Notes: generated from the sequence alone by a model not told the origin. A stretch of DNA of 64,000 nt from Prorocentrum cordatum (GCA_963575745.1 CAUYUJ010022093.1:323831-387830); one strand, 5' to 3'; numbered from the stretch's first letter, positions 1 through 11,055 are shown. Translations and numbers: made by a program.

Positions 1-560
1 GAAGCCCATACACGGCGACAAGGGTTCCCGTTCGATATTTCTCAATGTGTATTCCGAGAGCCCCTGGCCTGGCCAGAGAGGCCCCCGAACTCAGGAACGG
101 CGCTCTCGCTCAAGAGTTCCTCGCACTGCAGTCAATGGCCGACAAGGAAAAGATTCTCCCTGAAAAGGGGTGCAATCGAAGACGAAGTAGGCCGGTATCG
201 AGGTTTGGGGAATACAGAATGCAAAACACGCGCGCCAGTAGGGGAGAATAGACTTACAATGATCGTCGTCGTTGTCGTTGTCGTTGTCGCTGTCGTGGAT
301 CCCTTCAAACTTTCTTCTCTTGAGGGGGCCTATCGTTGGAATTCTGGGCGCTTACTGGGCGGTCTTGGAAATCGCCGCATAGCTTTCCCTGGTCCTCGGG
401 AAGGCAACTTGGAACAAGCATTCCCGACATGGTCTGAGGATCCGTCCCACACCCTTCTATGGTGCTTCCCGGGCAAACTTGCGACCCAAAATGCAACCAC
501 TTGAATCGGAAACCTTACGGCTCCATGTGATTGTAGCATGATCATCATGTCGGTCTGACG
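1..560. other. no gene recognised
   Basis: Only a short GTCGTT-type run at about 261-297 stands out. The open frames are short and lack any protein-like composition. Confidence 0.5.
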
Positions 561-760
561 AGCGCCAAAGACAGCCAAGGAGGCCCTCAAAATCGCCCCC
601 CAAAGATCCCCGAAGCCTCCAAGAGGGCGCAAGAGGGCCTCAAGGGGCCCAAGAGGTCGAACTTGCATTCAGAGCCCCCCGAGACCGACAAGAGGCCCCG
701 AAGAGGTGCGCACGAGGCCCCAAGAGGCCCCCGAGAGGCCCCCGCAGGCACCCTTGGAGT
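561..760 (+). repeat. degenerate GGCCCAAGAGG-type repeat
   Basis: Imperfect iterations of CCAAGAGGGC and GAGGCCCCAAGAGG. It is the first of many blocks of this type in the window (also near 4.8, 5.7, 9.7, 47.8, 56-57.7 and, reversed, 62.4 kb). The blocks give long Pro/Arg/Lys-rich open frames that I regard as artefacts. Confidence 0.6.
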
Positions 761-1535
761 CCAAACGTGCCACGTGTCCTACGATGGCCACAAGTGGCCC
801 TTCCTGGGCCTCTCTTGGGAGCCACCTCGGCCGACTTGGGAGGCCCGTCGGGTCGTTCTCTCAGGACGCCTCGGGCGACTGGGGCCTCCAGGGTACCAGA
901 ACCGTGCGGCGACGGAGCGCGCGGTGAGGTCGCTGGGGATTCCGAGGTCACCATGCGATCCGACACCACGCGGTTGTGGGTCCCTCCCGAGCTCTCTGCA
1001 CCCCCCCCTCGCGACGAGGGCCCCGGAGCTCTCCGCCCCACCCAGGGGGGACCATGCCGTGGCTCGGCGCGGGGCGCCTCCTCCAAGTCTCTCTCTTGGG
1101 GCCCGAGGACGGCCCCTGGCCGCGGAGGTCTGGACAGGACATGCCTGCCCGCAGCAGATGTTTTCCGCGGCGCTGGGGATCCAAACCTCTGACGCGCCGA
1201 CTGCGCAAAAGCACCCACGGAGTCGGATGTCTTGGGGCCCAGTCTTGGAGCCGTTCTGTCGAGCCCCGGAAGGAACCTGACGCGCTCACAGCCATGGTTC
1301 CCGGGCGGCACTTCCCTGCGCGTGGAGCAGCTACGCCTCCCGTGACCTGCCTTCAGGCAGTGGCCCATGCACGGTGCATCTTCCAATCCGGGTGCGCCGA
1401 CGAGGGTTGCGAGAAAACGAAGGGTTCGCGCATCACGGCCCGAGGCATGTGTGCGGACACGGGGGGGGCCAGAAGGAGGCGGCTGGGGCCACGAATTCTG
1501 GGAGATGTCATGACCCCGGCCATGAGATCCACAAA
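761..1535. other. no gene recognised
   Basis: GC-rich sequence with long open frames on both strands. None resembles a known family and none has clear exon borders. Confidence 0.4.
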
Positions 1536-1700
1536 CTCACACACGCACGCACACACATGCACACAGACCCATCGTTCGGAAGAAGTGGGCAGAGCCATGA
1601 AGTAGGAAGGCGTCGAAAGTATATTGGGTCTGTGCCAGACCCCTGGAAAGAAATGAACATGGAAGCCATCGGATCATTGAGATATAGATGGCGCCCAGCG
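1536..1700 (+). repeat. CA-rich run plus TCGGAAGAAGT repeat, copy 1
   Basis: A short CA-rich run (about 1538-1566) is followed by a block beginning CCATCGTTCGGAAGAAGT. The same block recurs at about 17131-17300, beside the FKBP exon, and at 27160-27330. Shared words include CGGAAGAAGT and AGATTGGGT. Function unknown. Confidence 0.6.
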
Positions 1701-1779
1701 CAGATCTGAATCTAGGAATCGAGCAAGTGCATACTTTCGAGGCAAGCGATGGCCAGTCCTCACTGGGGAAACCAAAAGG

Positions 1780-1885
1780 TACCAATACCGCTACTCCCTG
1801 GACCTCTCTCCGGGGTGCAGTTCTGACCGGCATCCCGAGGCGAATCCAGCGGCGGCGACACCCAAAAAGGGGCTCAGCCAGGGAA
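1780..1885 (+). repeat. CCAGCCGTGGCGAC interspersed repeat, copy
   Basis: A 100-bp block with ACCGCTACTCCCTGG, then a CGAGGCGAATCCAGC core. Related copies are near 20915, 24430, 30500, 46690 and 57770, and inside protease introns 4 and 5 (33142, 33738). Confidence 0.5.
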
Positions 1886-2286
1886 GGGCAGCGGCATGAG
1901 TACCTGTTCCTCCTCCTGGCACGCCGCCCCCATGGACGCATCCGACCGATCGGAGAGAAGCCCCTGCTGCTTTCCCCCGCGCCCGGGCGGCGGCGCGGGC
2001 GGGGGGCCCACACATACATACCACCACCACCTCCCTCGCCCCCCTCCCTCTCCCAGGAGAGAGGAGAGGAAGAGGAGGGCAGGGGAGGGAGGAGGAGTCG
2101 ACGTGGTGGTCGTGTCTATCCTCGGGGCCCCCCGGCGGGCGCCCCCGGAGGCGGAGCGCTCAGCCCTCGTGCTCCGCCGCCTCCGCGGCCGCCAGCGGGG
2201 CCTCTGGCCCCTCCGCGCAGAGGGGCGCCCCTCTCTCGGGGGGCGGGGGGGGGGATCGGCTGCACGCTCTCCCTGACCTTACGTAG
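1886..2286. other. GC-rich low-complexity stretch, no gene
   Basis: Rich in CCC, GGAGG and CGGCGG words. Nothing gene-like recognised. Confidence 0.4.
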
Positions 2287-2441
2287 GTCGGGCGTGTGCT
2301 CCTGCAGGCGGATTCGGTAGGAAAAATGGGAGCAGAGTCAAAATATAGATCCAACAAGTCTTTAAACAAGTCTAAAAAAACGCCCCCGGACTATGTTTTG
2401 GCTACTTTTGAATATTCCTCCTGTTGAGGGGCAGGCCCGAC
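2287..2441. mobile_element. MITE-B fold-back element, copy 1
   Basis: A 155-bp element that starts GTCGGGCGTGTGCTCCTG and ends in the inverted match GGGGCAGGCCCGAC. The interior is AT-rich compared with the surroundings. Two more copies lie at 43414-43596 and 50186-50328. It has no coding capacity, so it is a non-autonomous inverted-repeat element. Confidence 0.65.
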
Positions 2442-3100
2442 TTAATCCCTGACCCCGCCCCCGGCTCGCGAAAAAACACGACGGAAGGTTTGGGCGATGC
2501 TCGGCCTCCCCATGGGGCCCCTGGCTGTGCAAAACTTCCGTCGCCATGTTCTCGCGACGCGGGGGGGGGCCACATGGGGGAGGGCCAGGGCCAGGGTGCG
2601 AGGCGGGGATGTATCCATAATCTTCGCCTGGGGGATCGATTTTCGGGGACCTCGGCAGGCGGTGGATACGGATACCCAGAAGACCAGCCAACGGCCGATA
2701 AGAAGGATGAGGGGGGGGAAGCAACGACGAGACAACCATCGGGGCAACCGTCTCCATCCAGCGAAGAACCTCGATCGGTCGATCGATCTATCGCTACCAC
2801 GATATACCTGTGTGTGAATTGTATTCCCTATATACGTATATCGGCGTACATGCCCACATGCATGCATGCATACAGCCATACAGATTCGTGGATGTATGTC
2901 TATTTGGGTGTGTCTACATCACCGCGTACCTGCATACGTATGTACCGACATCATTCCTCATATATCGGTCTCACTGTCGATCTATCGACTGCACTCTCGG
3001 CCGATATCACTGTCAATCTGATTGCCAATGTATGCTATGTATAAATACATGCGCATCGGCGCTACGAGAGCTTTGACCCGTTTCGTGCTTCCACAAAGAC
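2442..3100. other. no gene; GATC/TATC-rich simple sequence
   Basis: From about 2765 to 3060 the sequence is dominated by GATCGATC, CTATCG and CATGCATG words. A similar stretch is at 10600-10770. Nothing gene-like. Confidence 0.5.
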
Positions 3101-3485
3101 AGGTTTCAGGCGGGAGCGTCATGTCGAACTCCAGCTGAAGAAGCGCCGACCTCTACTTTCGAGGAAGTCCTGGGCGGACGCGCCATTTCGGAATCGAACC
3201 AGGGGGGCGTCGAATTCCAGTTGTCAGGAAGTCCTGAGCGGGAGCGCCATTTCGGAATCGAACCAGGGGGGCGTCGAATTCCAGTTGTCAGGAAGTCCTG
3301 AGCGGGAGCGCCATTTCGAAATCGAGCCCGAAAGGCTCCGAATTCTGTCTCGGAGGAAGTCCTGGGCGGGAGCGCCATTTCGAAATCGAACAAGAAAGGC
3401 TCCGAAATCAAATTTGGAGGAAGTCTTGGGCGGGAGCGCCATTTCGAAATCGAACCCAGAAGATACGAAATCGTTGGACATTGCT
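3101..3485 (+). repeat. 64-bp tandem repeat array
   Basis: The word AAGTCCTG/AAGTCTTG recurs at 3165, 3229, 3293, 3357 and 3421, an exact 64-bp period. Each unit contains GAGCGCCATTTCG. Units 2 and 3 are identical over the whole unit, which indicates recent duplication. Because 64 is not a multiple of three, no single frame can read through it as a repeated protein. Confidence 0.9.
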
Positions 3486-4379
3486 TTGTTAAGAAAGTGT
3501 CCAGCGAAACCGTCCCAAGATGTCCACGCCGACATTAAAACCTGTTAAATCTCTGACAAGAGATTTCGAACGTGCCTTGCGCATGCGAATTCCTCCCCAA
3601 AGCGACCCCGACTGAATTTCGAAACCGTCGGGTTCGAATTCGAAAAGGCGGTCCTGCCCGAAAAACCTGAGCAAAACAGTGCTTGAACAAAACATGTTAC
3701 TGGGGCCCAGCGGCCAAACGGGCTGCTCTGACGTCTCCGCTCTTGTCGCGGGCGCAGCGGGGCTTGGTGAACAGCGGGACCGAGCACGGAAACAGTGGGG
3801 CGGATTTCGATGCAAACGGACTGGTGCGACCCCACCTCCCGGTATCCTGAAAAGTACGCGAGGGCGGCAGGTGAGGGCAAAAATCATGATCACGAAGGGT
3901 GAAGGTCATGGCCTCGGGAGGGGCTGCAGCCATGAACATGGGGGAACTTGAGGGCATGGCCGTGGCGAAGGTTCAAATCATTACCGCGACAGGGCTGACG
4001 GTAATGCGGGAAAAAGGAAATCACGGTGATGATCATATCATGTGGGGGCGAGGTTGGTAACCGTGAGTGGGGTCTTGGTCAGGATGGTGAGGAGTTCCAG
4101 GTATGCACCGTGAGTGGGGTCATCGTGATGACTGCGAGGGAGGGGGTCAAGGTCATGTCGGATTGGCTTCCCACAGGTTGTTGGAAAAATGGTTGAGCCC
4201 TCGGCGAGGCGCAGCTGCCAGTGAGATGATGGGACGGCAGCGGCAGGTCGAGCACGCAATCCCCTTCGGAGTGGTCGTCGAACCAGAGCTCAAGCCTCAT
4301 TCGCCCGTTCGGGACCATCGATGCACCCTGGACTCGCCCTCGGCGAGGCGCAACTGCAGGAAGGCATCGCGAGGTATCA
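3486..4379. other. no gene recognised
   Basis: Unique-looking sequence with short open frames on both strands and no recognisable domain. Confidence 0.4.
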
Positions 4380-4789
4380 GAATCAATGAATTACTGCATG
4401 AGCCAGGATCCACTATGTCGCTTCAGACACTTGTCCGAGAAAGCTCATGGCGCCGCTCGCTCTTGGGAATTTTGTCGTTAAGAGCTTTCCTTCACGCCAT
4501 CGTGAGCTCCTGGGAACCTCAGTGTTAAGAGCCTTTTGCGTCACCGTTGGCCCTTGGGAGCCTCTGAGCTGAGAGCTTCTCGCGGCACCGTTCGCTCTTG
4601 GGAGCCTTGGGGTTCAAAGCTTGGTACGTCAGCGGCTCGCCTCTAAAGTGCTTGTCCGTCCCCTGGAGCTCTTGGCAGCTTTGACGTCAAAACCGCGTCC
4701 ATCATTCGGCCGTCTGTGGTCGGGAGCTTTGGCATCAAAGCTGTCCCGCCACTAGGCCGTCTTGGGGCCCTGGGAGGCTTCTTGATCAG
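4380..4789 (+). repeat. degenerate tandem repeat (about 60 bp)
   Basis: Repeated blocks of the form GCTCTTGGGAGCCT followed by a spacer with AAGAGCTT or GAGAGCTTCTCG. About six diverged units. Confidence 0.55.
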
Positions 4790-5165
4790 AAGCTCTTCGA
4801 GGTATACTGGGCGTCTCTTGGAGGTCTCTTGGAGGCTTTATGGGCTGTCCCTGGGTCCACTTTGAGGCCTCCAAAGCGTTTTGGGGGCCTCTTGGACCGT
4901 CTCGGGGCCCTCTTGGGCCGTCTCGGGACCCTCTTGGGCCGTCCTAGAGTCATCTGGGAACGTCTTGGAAGCCTCCCGGGCCTTCTTGAAGCCCTCTCTG
5001 ACGCCCTCTTGGGCCGTCTTTGGCTCCTCTTGGGCCGTTTTCGGGAGCTCTTGAAGGCGACCCCTGGAGCAGTCTTTGGGCGATCTCGGAAGCCCCTGGG
5101 GACGTCTTGGGCTGTCGGAAGCCCGAAAAGGCGAGAACGCGCAAATCGTTCAAGCCACAAGGGGA
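4790..5165 (-). repeat. GGCCCAAGAGG-type repeat, reverse orientation
   Basis: Iterations of CTCTTGGGCCGTCTCGGG, the reverse complement of the family at 561-760. The end (about 5103-5165) carries a diverged reverse copy of the conserved spacer seen three times at 56.6-57.5 kb. Confidence 0.6.
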
Positions 5166-5279
5166 AAGCAATGACTTTTTTTTTACCCTCGCGGCCCTCT
5201 CGGGGGTCTCCTGGGGACCTCCTGGAAGCTTATTAGGTCGTGCCGTGGCCATGTCGGAGCCATTGTGGGACTCGTTGTA

Positions 5280-5449
5280 GGGCGACGAAATCTATACACA
5301 TCCACTGCTCCCTGGCCAGGCCCATCCTCAACCCCGCAGCGGTGTATACGCCACGCCCTCCTGGCTTGGCCAGGAGGGCGCATACACAGCTCCTGGGTTC
5401 AAGATGGGCATGGTCAGGGAGCAGTGGATATGTATAGATTTCGTCGCCC
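5280..5449. mobile_element. MITE-C fold-back element, copy 1
   Basis: A 170-bp element with about 40-bp inverted ends. The left end is GGGCGACGAAATCTATACAC and the right end reads AGATTTCGTCGCCC. GGTGTATACGCC lies near the centre. A second copy is at 51618-51788. Non-coding. Confidence 0.8.
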
Positions 5450-6308
5450 GATCGTCGCCAGGCTTCTGGGGCCGCCCGCAGCAGCAGCAAAGAGGACGTG
5501 CGGGCGGCTATAGCCAAAAGGAGGCCGGGGAGCCGTCCGCAAGGCGCCCTGCAGGGCGGGGGGGGGGGAGGCGTCGGAGGTACGCCCCCCGCAGGAGGGG
5601 CCCTCCCGAGAGAGGGGGGTCCATGCAGGATGCACAGGGCAGTTTTTTTGTACACCTGGGATTTGTTTAAAAATATGCTGCATGAACTCATCGGACGCCC
5701 CAAGAGGCGCCCAAGAGGCCCAAAAGAGGCCTCAAGAGGCCCCAAAAGGGCCCCCAAGAGGCCCCCAAACTCGGCTAGCCCACAACGGTGCGACAATATG
5801 GGCCGGCGGAATGAGCGAAGCGATTAATATGTTGCATGAACTCATCGTTGCTTTTAAAACTGAATCCCTGCAGTGTTTTAATACATGAGCCGCACGCGGA
5901 GCATGTATAAAAAAAACGGCACTGTAGATGACTTACTAGGTATGTGCATGCACATTTCTACTCCTACAGTTTTATTACCCGGACCCCCGCCCTCCCCCAC
6001 CACCCACCCCCCAACCCCCCCCCAAGGGGCGCCCCAGACGCCCTCTCGGACGTCTCGGCGGCCCCCGGGACGCCCTTGGAGAAGGTCCGCTGGCCCTTCC
6101 GGGCCTCCCAGGGCGCCTTACCGGGCCCTGCGAGCAGACGCGAAGCGATCAGAAGGGTCATCGGGGAGGCGCAAGAGAGACCCAAGACAGCACAAGAGCG
6201 CTCCAAGACGAACTTCGATGGTCCGACGACGGCCCACGAGACCCCCAAGACGCCCCAATAGGCAGTTAAAGGAGCCCCGAAAAAAGCAACACACCGTCCC
6301 ATTCCTTT

Positions 6309-6311
<3 letters not shown>
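5450..6311. other. no gene; short GGCCCAAGAGG blocks
   Basis: Contains a CCAAGAGGCGCC block at about 5695-5775 and a similar one at 6170-6260. The word TGCATGAACTCATCG occurs twice (5680 and 5832). No gene recognised. Confidence 0.45.
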
Positions 6312-6367
<56 letters not shown>

Positions 6368-6379
6368 ATATATATATAT
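6312..6379. repeat. TA microsatellite
   Basis: Nearly uninterrupted TA dinucleotides over about 68 bp. Confidence 0.95.
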
Positions 6380-6880
6380 GCTCACACCCCCCCCAAGATC
6401 CCTATTTTCCGTGCTCTGTTCTGCTTTCCTCTCTTCGTCCTCCTCCTCTTTCTCATCCTCCTCCTTTCCCCCCCCATCCTCTCCCCTCATACTTTCTCCT
6501 CCTTTTGCTCTATTCATATCTCTCTGGTCTTCCTCCTCCTCCTCGTTCTCATCCCTGTCCTATCTTTCTGTTTCTGTACTTCCTGGATTAATCCAGGGCT
6601 CGGCGGTTTAATCCACCTCTCCTTCCTCCCTCCTCCCTTCCCTCCTCCTAGAGAGGGGAAGCACACTCGGTGCCCTTCCGCCAATCCGTTTCGGCGTCCA
6701 GGGACCGTTTTCGGGCCCCAGAACCATCAAAAACGACCCAGAGCGAAAAACCATCCCAAGGAAAAGGGTGTGGACCTCTGGGGCCGCGGATTTCCTCATG
6801 GCTCCAGGCGATTCCCCTTTTCCTACTCCTCCTCCGCCTTCAACTTCTCCCCCCCCCCTCCTCCTACTCGCCCCACCCTG
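6380..6880. other. pyrimidine-rich stretch and a MITE-A fragment
   Basis: TCCTCC/CTTTCC-rich to about 6650. At 6690-6790 there is a diverged MITE-A fragment (GTTTTCGGGCCCC then ACCATCAAAAACGACCC). No gene. Confidence 0.45.
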
Positions 6881-6903
6881 TCCGTAGCCATCATCGGCTC
6901 AAG
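6881..6903 (+). other. relic dinoflagellate spliced leader (DinoSL)
   Basis: Reads T, then CCGTAGCCAT (6882-6891), CATC, GGCTCAAG (6896-6903). The 22-nt leader trans-spliced to dinoflagellate mRNAs has the same two outer blocks around TTT. The two blocks match exactly and only the centre differs, with one extra base. It lies 52 bases before the ATG of the next coding region. By established knowledge such relics arise when a trans-spliced mRNA is reverse-transcribed and reinserted. Confidence 0.8.
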
Positions 6904-6955
6904 TTGCCCCCGCGCGGGCTGATCCGAAGATTTGTGTCGAAGTCTTACAGCAGGT

Positions 6956-8313
6956 ATGAACACCTCGATTGCGGTATCTGGTCGTGTTGTGTTGACCCGT
7001 GATGGTAAACGGGCGCGCCTGGATTTGAGCGTTGGCAATCCGTCAGAACCCTCGGGCTCGGCAGCTGCTGACATCATCCGCCTCTTGGAGCCGGCTGCCC
7101 CTTCGGGGCCGCCCGTTGCCCCCGTGCCGATCGCGGGCCGCGTCCGCCCGCGCGCTGTGGATGTTATTGGTGACGTGAACGCAGGGCGCTTGACCGTGCA
7201 CCCGTCGAAGACCGACCTCTTACTGAAGGAGGTGAACAACCAGATGAATTACATACAGGCGTCTTGCGGAATGCAGCGCCGCCAGGAAGGCCAATGGAGT
7301 GAAGCAGCCCAGAACAAGCTCGTCGCCTGGCTCAACAAGCGCAGGCAAAAGGGAAAGGTCCCTGACGGCCCCCCTGCGTCCTGGGCAACGTTTTCTCTGG
7401 CATAGTTGCGCTCCGTGCTTTGGCCAGCCGTTGCGAGGTGGCTTACTACCGCAAATTCAACATTCCTGGCCGCCGCCTCGCTCAGCGGCCCTCGCTCCAG
7501 TGGATGCCGCGCGCTGACAAGACGACCGCGCTGTCGATGGAGCCGTCCAATTCTTTCCAGGGTGGAAAGGAAATGCGGGAGACCAAGACATCGCGCCCCA
7601 CTCTTTGTCTGCTTTCCTGGATTGCTTGCTGCGCCCCAAGTGGGGCGCGCTCGCGCAGTTTTCGAAAAAAACTCGGGAAGGTTGCGTTTTAACCATTTTC
7701 CGCCGCGGGGTGTCTCGTCGGGCGGAAGTCTTGGTTCTCCGTTGGGAAGGTTTTCGCCGAGGTTGACATCGACAACTGCTTTGTGGCCCTCTTGGTGAGA
7801 GAGCTCTCGCAGGATTGCAACATTGATGAAGACTTGCCCACCCTCGCGGCGTTTGCTGCGAACTACAAGAAGTGGCGCGCGTTCCTCGCGGCTTACATGC
7901 ACGTGACAGCGAAAGAGGCGAAGAAGCTTCTCATCAAAATCGTGCATTTGGGGAAGCCGGCGTGCGATCTCCCGTTTCTGTGGAACCTCGCCGTCGACAT
8001 GCACAAAGCTGTGGATATGCTTCTGTCGCGCGAGAAATTCAGGTACTTGGACGGTCGTTTCGAGAACCGCCGCTGCCCCGCCGCATCCAAGCTTCACTAC
8101 GCCTTGAGCTCTGTGGAGGATTCCATCTTGTCTGACTTAGAGACGGAGGTGACCTCTGTGGACGGCGTGACCGTCAACACTTACATGTTTGATGGCGCTG
8201 TGTTCTTGATGCCCGAGGATGCCATGGACGACCTCCGCGCGGCGGTGAAAACCGTCGCTGACAAGTGGGGCTTGTCGATGTCTGTGGTGACGATCGATGG
8301 TGACGATGCGTAA
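6956..8313 (+). pseudogene. broken replication-polymerase-like gene behind an SL relic
   Basis: The ATG at 6956 opens a frame that closes at 7405. The next frame (about 7387-7692) continues in a protein-like way, with CEVAYYRKFNIPGRR, then a stop at 7690-7692. That same frame reopens and runs to 8313. So there is one frameshift and one internal stop, consistent with a decayed, intronless, retroposed copy. The last part has three blocks in order: VDIDNCFVALL (7762 on), KEAKKLLIKIVHLG, and YMFDGAVF near the end. They resemble motifs A, B and C of family A DNA polymerases as seen in proteins of some large viruses and algal mobile elements. That assignment is inference, because the blocks are diverged and HDE is FDG here. 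The N-terminal 150 residues are unrecognised. Alternatively it is a living gene with a small intron at about 7540-7690. Confidence 0.55.
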
Positions 8314-8687
8314 GTAGGTCGGCTGTGAGCGATGCACGGGCCAACGGCATATTCGGATAACTGTCTATTTGGACTTACGTGTAAATAGTGGAAGGCGTTA
8401 GCGGCTGGAGGCCGCGCAACATTATATGAGCCCGTTCGTGTTCATGCTGCTGACTATGCTATGTAGATGTCCAAGAGGTGCCATGCAGATTCCACGAGGG
8501 GTGTATTCCAGCCATTCGATATGGTTCGTCCTTGTTGCACGTTGGGGGTTCCGACCCAGCCTGCAGCTGCTTTGTTCGTTCTCGAACTCGCCGAAGCGAT
8601 TGAAAAAAAAACTTCCCTCCTCTCCTCCACGCTCCCCTGCTCTGCCGCTTTTCCTCCTCCTTCTCCTCCCCCTCCTCCCTCCCTTGT
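8314..8687. other. no gene; possible 3' region of the broken gene
   Basis: No further coding sequence. A run of nine A at 8603-8611, 290 bases after the stop, might be a worn poly(A) tail of the retroposed copy. It is too short to prove this. Confidence 0.3.
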
Positions 8688-9003
8688 GTTCCTCCTCTTC
8701 CGCTGGCGGAACTTTTTTTCTTCTTTTTTTTCCTCCTCCCGCTTTCGGAGGCAGAGTTTTTTCCTTTTTTTCCATGTGAAAACACAGTTTTTTCATTATT
8801 GTTCCTTTTTTTCCTCTTTTTTGGTCTTTCCCCTGGGACGGCGGAGAAATTCGGAGGACCGAACGAGGCAGGGAAAAGAGGAAAAAAAGGAAAAATAAGG
8901 AAAAACCTGTGTTTTCACAGGGAAAAAATGAAAAAAACTCTGCCTCCGAGGGCGGGAGGAGGAAAAAAAGGAAAAAACTTTCCGCCTGCGGAAGAGGAGG
9001 AAA
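8688..9003. mobile_element. pyrimidine/purine fold-back element 1
   Basis: Left arm 8688-8830 is T/C-rich and begins CCTCCTCTTCCGCTGGCGGA. The right arm 8865-9003 is its reverse complement (A/G-rich, ending TCCGCCTGCGGAAGAGGAGG). The centre carries CCTGGGACGGCGG and CCGAACGAGGCAGG. The arms are about 140 bp. A GGA-rich run follows to 9100. Confidence 0.8.
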
Positions 9004-9104
9004 GGGAGATGGACGGAGGAGGAGGAGGAGGAGGAGGACGACGACGACGACGGGGAGGAGGAGGAGGAGGAGGAGGAGGACGACGAGGAGGAACAGGGAG
9101 AGAC

Positions 9105-9400
9105 AGATTTTTCCTCTTTTTCCTCCTCCGGCCTTGGGGCGCGGAGATTTTTTCTTCTTTTTCCCTGTGGAAACATATGTTTTTTCCTATTTTTCCTTTT
9201 TTTCCTTTTTTCCCTGCCTCGTTCGGGCCCTCCAGATTTTTCCGCCGCCCCAGGGGAAAGACCGAAAAAGAGGAAAAAAGGAAAAATAGGGAAAAACCCT
9301 GTGTTTTCACAGGGAAAAAAAGGAAAAAAACATTGCCTCCGAGGGCGGGAGGAGGAAAAAAAGGAAAAAAACGTTCCGCCTGCGGAAGAGGAGGAAAACG
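9105..9400. mobile_element. pyrimidine/purine fold-back element 2
   Basis: The same architecture as the element at 8688-9003. Its centre is in the opposite orientation (CCTGCCTCGTTCGGG then CCGCCGCCCCAGGGG), so it is an inverted second copy. The right arm again ends TCCGCCTGCGGAAGAGGAGG. Confidence 0.75.
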
Positions 9401-9491
9401 AGGGAAGGAGGAGGAAGCTGAAAGGAGAAGGGAGGAGGAGGAGGAGGGAGAGGAGGAGGAAGCAACATGGGGATCTTGGGGGGGGGTGCGA

Positions 9492-9493
<2 letters not shown>

Positions 9494-9584
<91 letters not shown>

Positions 9585-9585
9585 C
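9494..9585. repeat. TA microsatellite
   Basis: About 90 bp of TA with two small interruptions. Confidence 0.95.
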
Positions 9586-9599
9586 AGCATATCCGCTTT

Positions 9600-9930
9600 C
9601 TGGGTCTTCGCAGCGTCCAAGTCGGCCCGATGGGCCGCCGATATCGCCCCAAGACGGCCCAAGAGGCCCCCTGAGGGTTTGAAGACGGCCCAAGAAGGCC
9701 CCGGCCCCAGGACTGCCCCAGAGAGCCCCGAGACTGCCCACAAAAAGCCCAAGATGCCCCCAGAAGGCCCCCAAGAGAGACCAACGAAAGCTATGGGAGA
9801 TCCCCAAGAAGGCCACTGGAGGCCCCCAAAAGGGCCCGAGATGGCTTCAGACCAAGAAGGCCCCAAGACGGCCCAAGAGGGCCCCCGGACGGCCCAGAAG
9901 AGCACCAAAAACGCCCAGACGGCGTTCATC
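9600..9930 (+). repeat. GGCCCAAGAGG-type repeat block
   Basis: Degenerate CCCAAGAAGGCC and GCCCCAAGACGGCC iterations. Non-coding by my reading. Confidence 0.6.
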
Positions 9931-10835
9931 GTGCGCTCGTCGCGCTCACGCAGCCCGCCTGTCTTTCCCGCACCTCTCTCACCCTCCCTCTCTCTCTTTT
10001 TTTTTTGTCTCTCTCTCTCTCTCTCTCTCTCTCCCTTCCCCCCTCTGCCTTCCTCGTCGACCTCCACGTTCGTTGCATCCGACGGCCATCCTCATTCGCC
10101 CGCTCCTTCCTCTGGACCTTCTCCCCGTTTCTCCCCCTCCCACCCCCTTCCGCCTCTTCAGCCCCCCCCTCATCCACGCTCCTTTCCGGGTTCCCGATTA
10201 TGGACAGATGCCATCGCAACATGTAGATGCTTCGCTGTTTGCCAGCACCTTCGCGCGCGAAAAAATCAGCATTCCTTCCCCACTCCTGCGCACGAGCGTG
10301 CAAGCGCATGTGGCGAACGCGATGTTAGCAGGCACCAGCAGGGATATCAGAAAAATGGGCCGATCGCCCGTCCAGGCCTAAAGGTCCCCCCTGCTGAAGC
10401 AAGCGATGATTTATTGCTTTGCTGGGGTAGCGTCCAGAACAAGGCGCACGGCGCGAAGCGCCAATGCAGTCTTGTATACATATATACATATATATATATA
10501 TATACATACAGAGGTGTCGGCCTCACTATCTTACGCCATCACTACCAATAAATAAATCTACACATGTGGCAACCATCGGGATAACCATCGGGAAAACATC
10601 GATAAGCCCATCGCTGATCGATCTTACTATCTCTGTCGTTCTCTCTCGTTTCTGTCTGTGTATACACCTATATCACGATCTATCGCTATCACGATCGATC
10701 TGTGGATCTCGGGATAGCACGTCGGGACAACCTGTACCGATCAATCGATCGATATCACTATCTGAGAGAGCGTGATCCACCGCCGCTTTACTGTGGAAAA
10801 TTGCCAACCTTTTCCTCCGGAGCCCGGGGGTCGCC
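9931..10835. other. no gene; simple sequence
   Basis: A CT run at about 10003-10034, TA runs at 10478-10506, and GATC/TATC-rich sequence at 10600-10770. No gene recognised. Confidence 0.5.
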
Positions 10836-11055
10836 CCCCCCCCCTCCGAAAATCCCCCCCCCCCCTGTTGGAACCCCTCCCCCCCCCCCCCCCTCCCCCC
10901 CCCCCCCCCCCTCCCCCCCCTCCCCCTAACCCCTCCCCCCCCCCCCCCCCCCTCCTCCCCTCGAAAAACCGAGGGGGGTCACTACCGGTTCGAACCCCCC
11001 CCCCCCCCCCCCCCCCCTTCGGATCCGGAAAACCGGGGGGGTCACTACCGGTTCG

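Noticed and set aside
8603-8611. Nine-A run as proof of a poly(A) tail on the retroposed gene.
   Set aside because: Too short and next to other A/T-rich simple sequence. Kept only as a weak hint.
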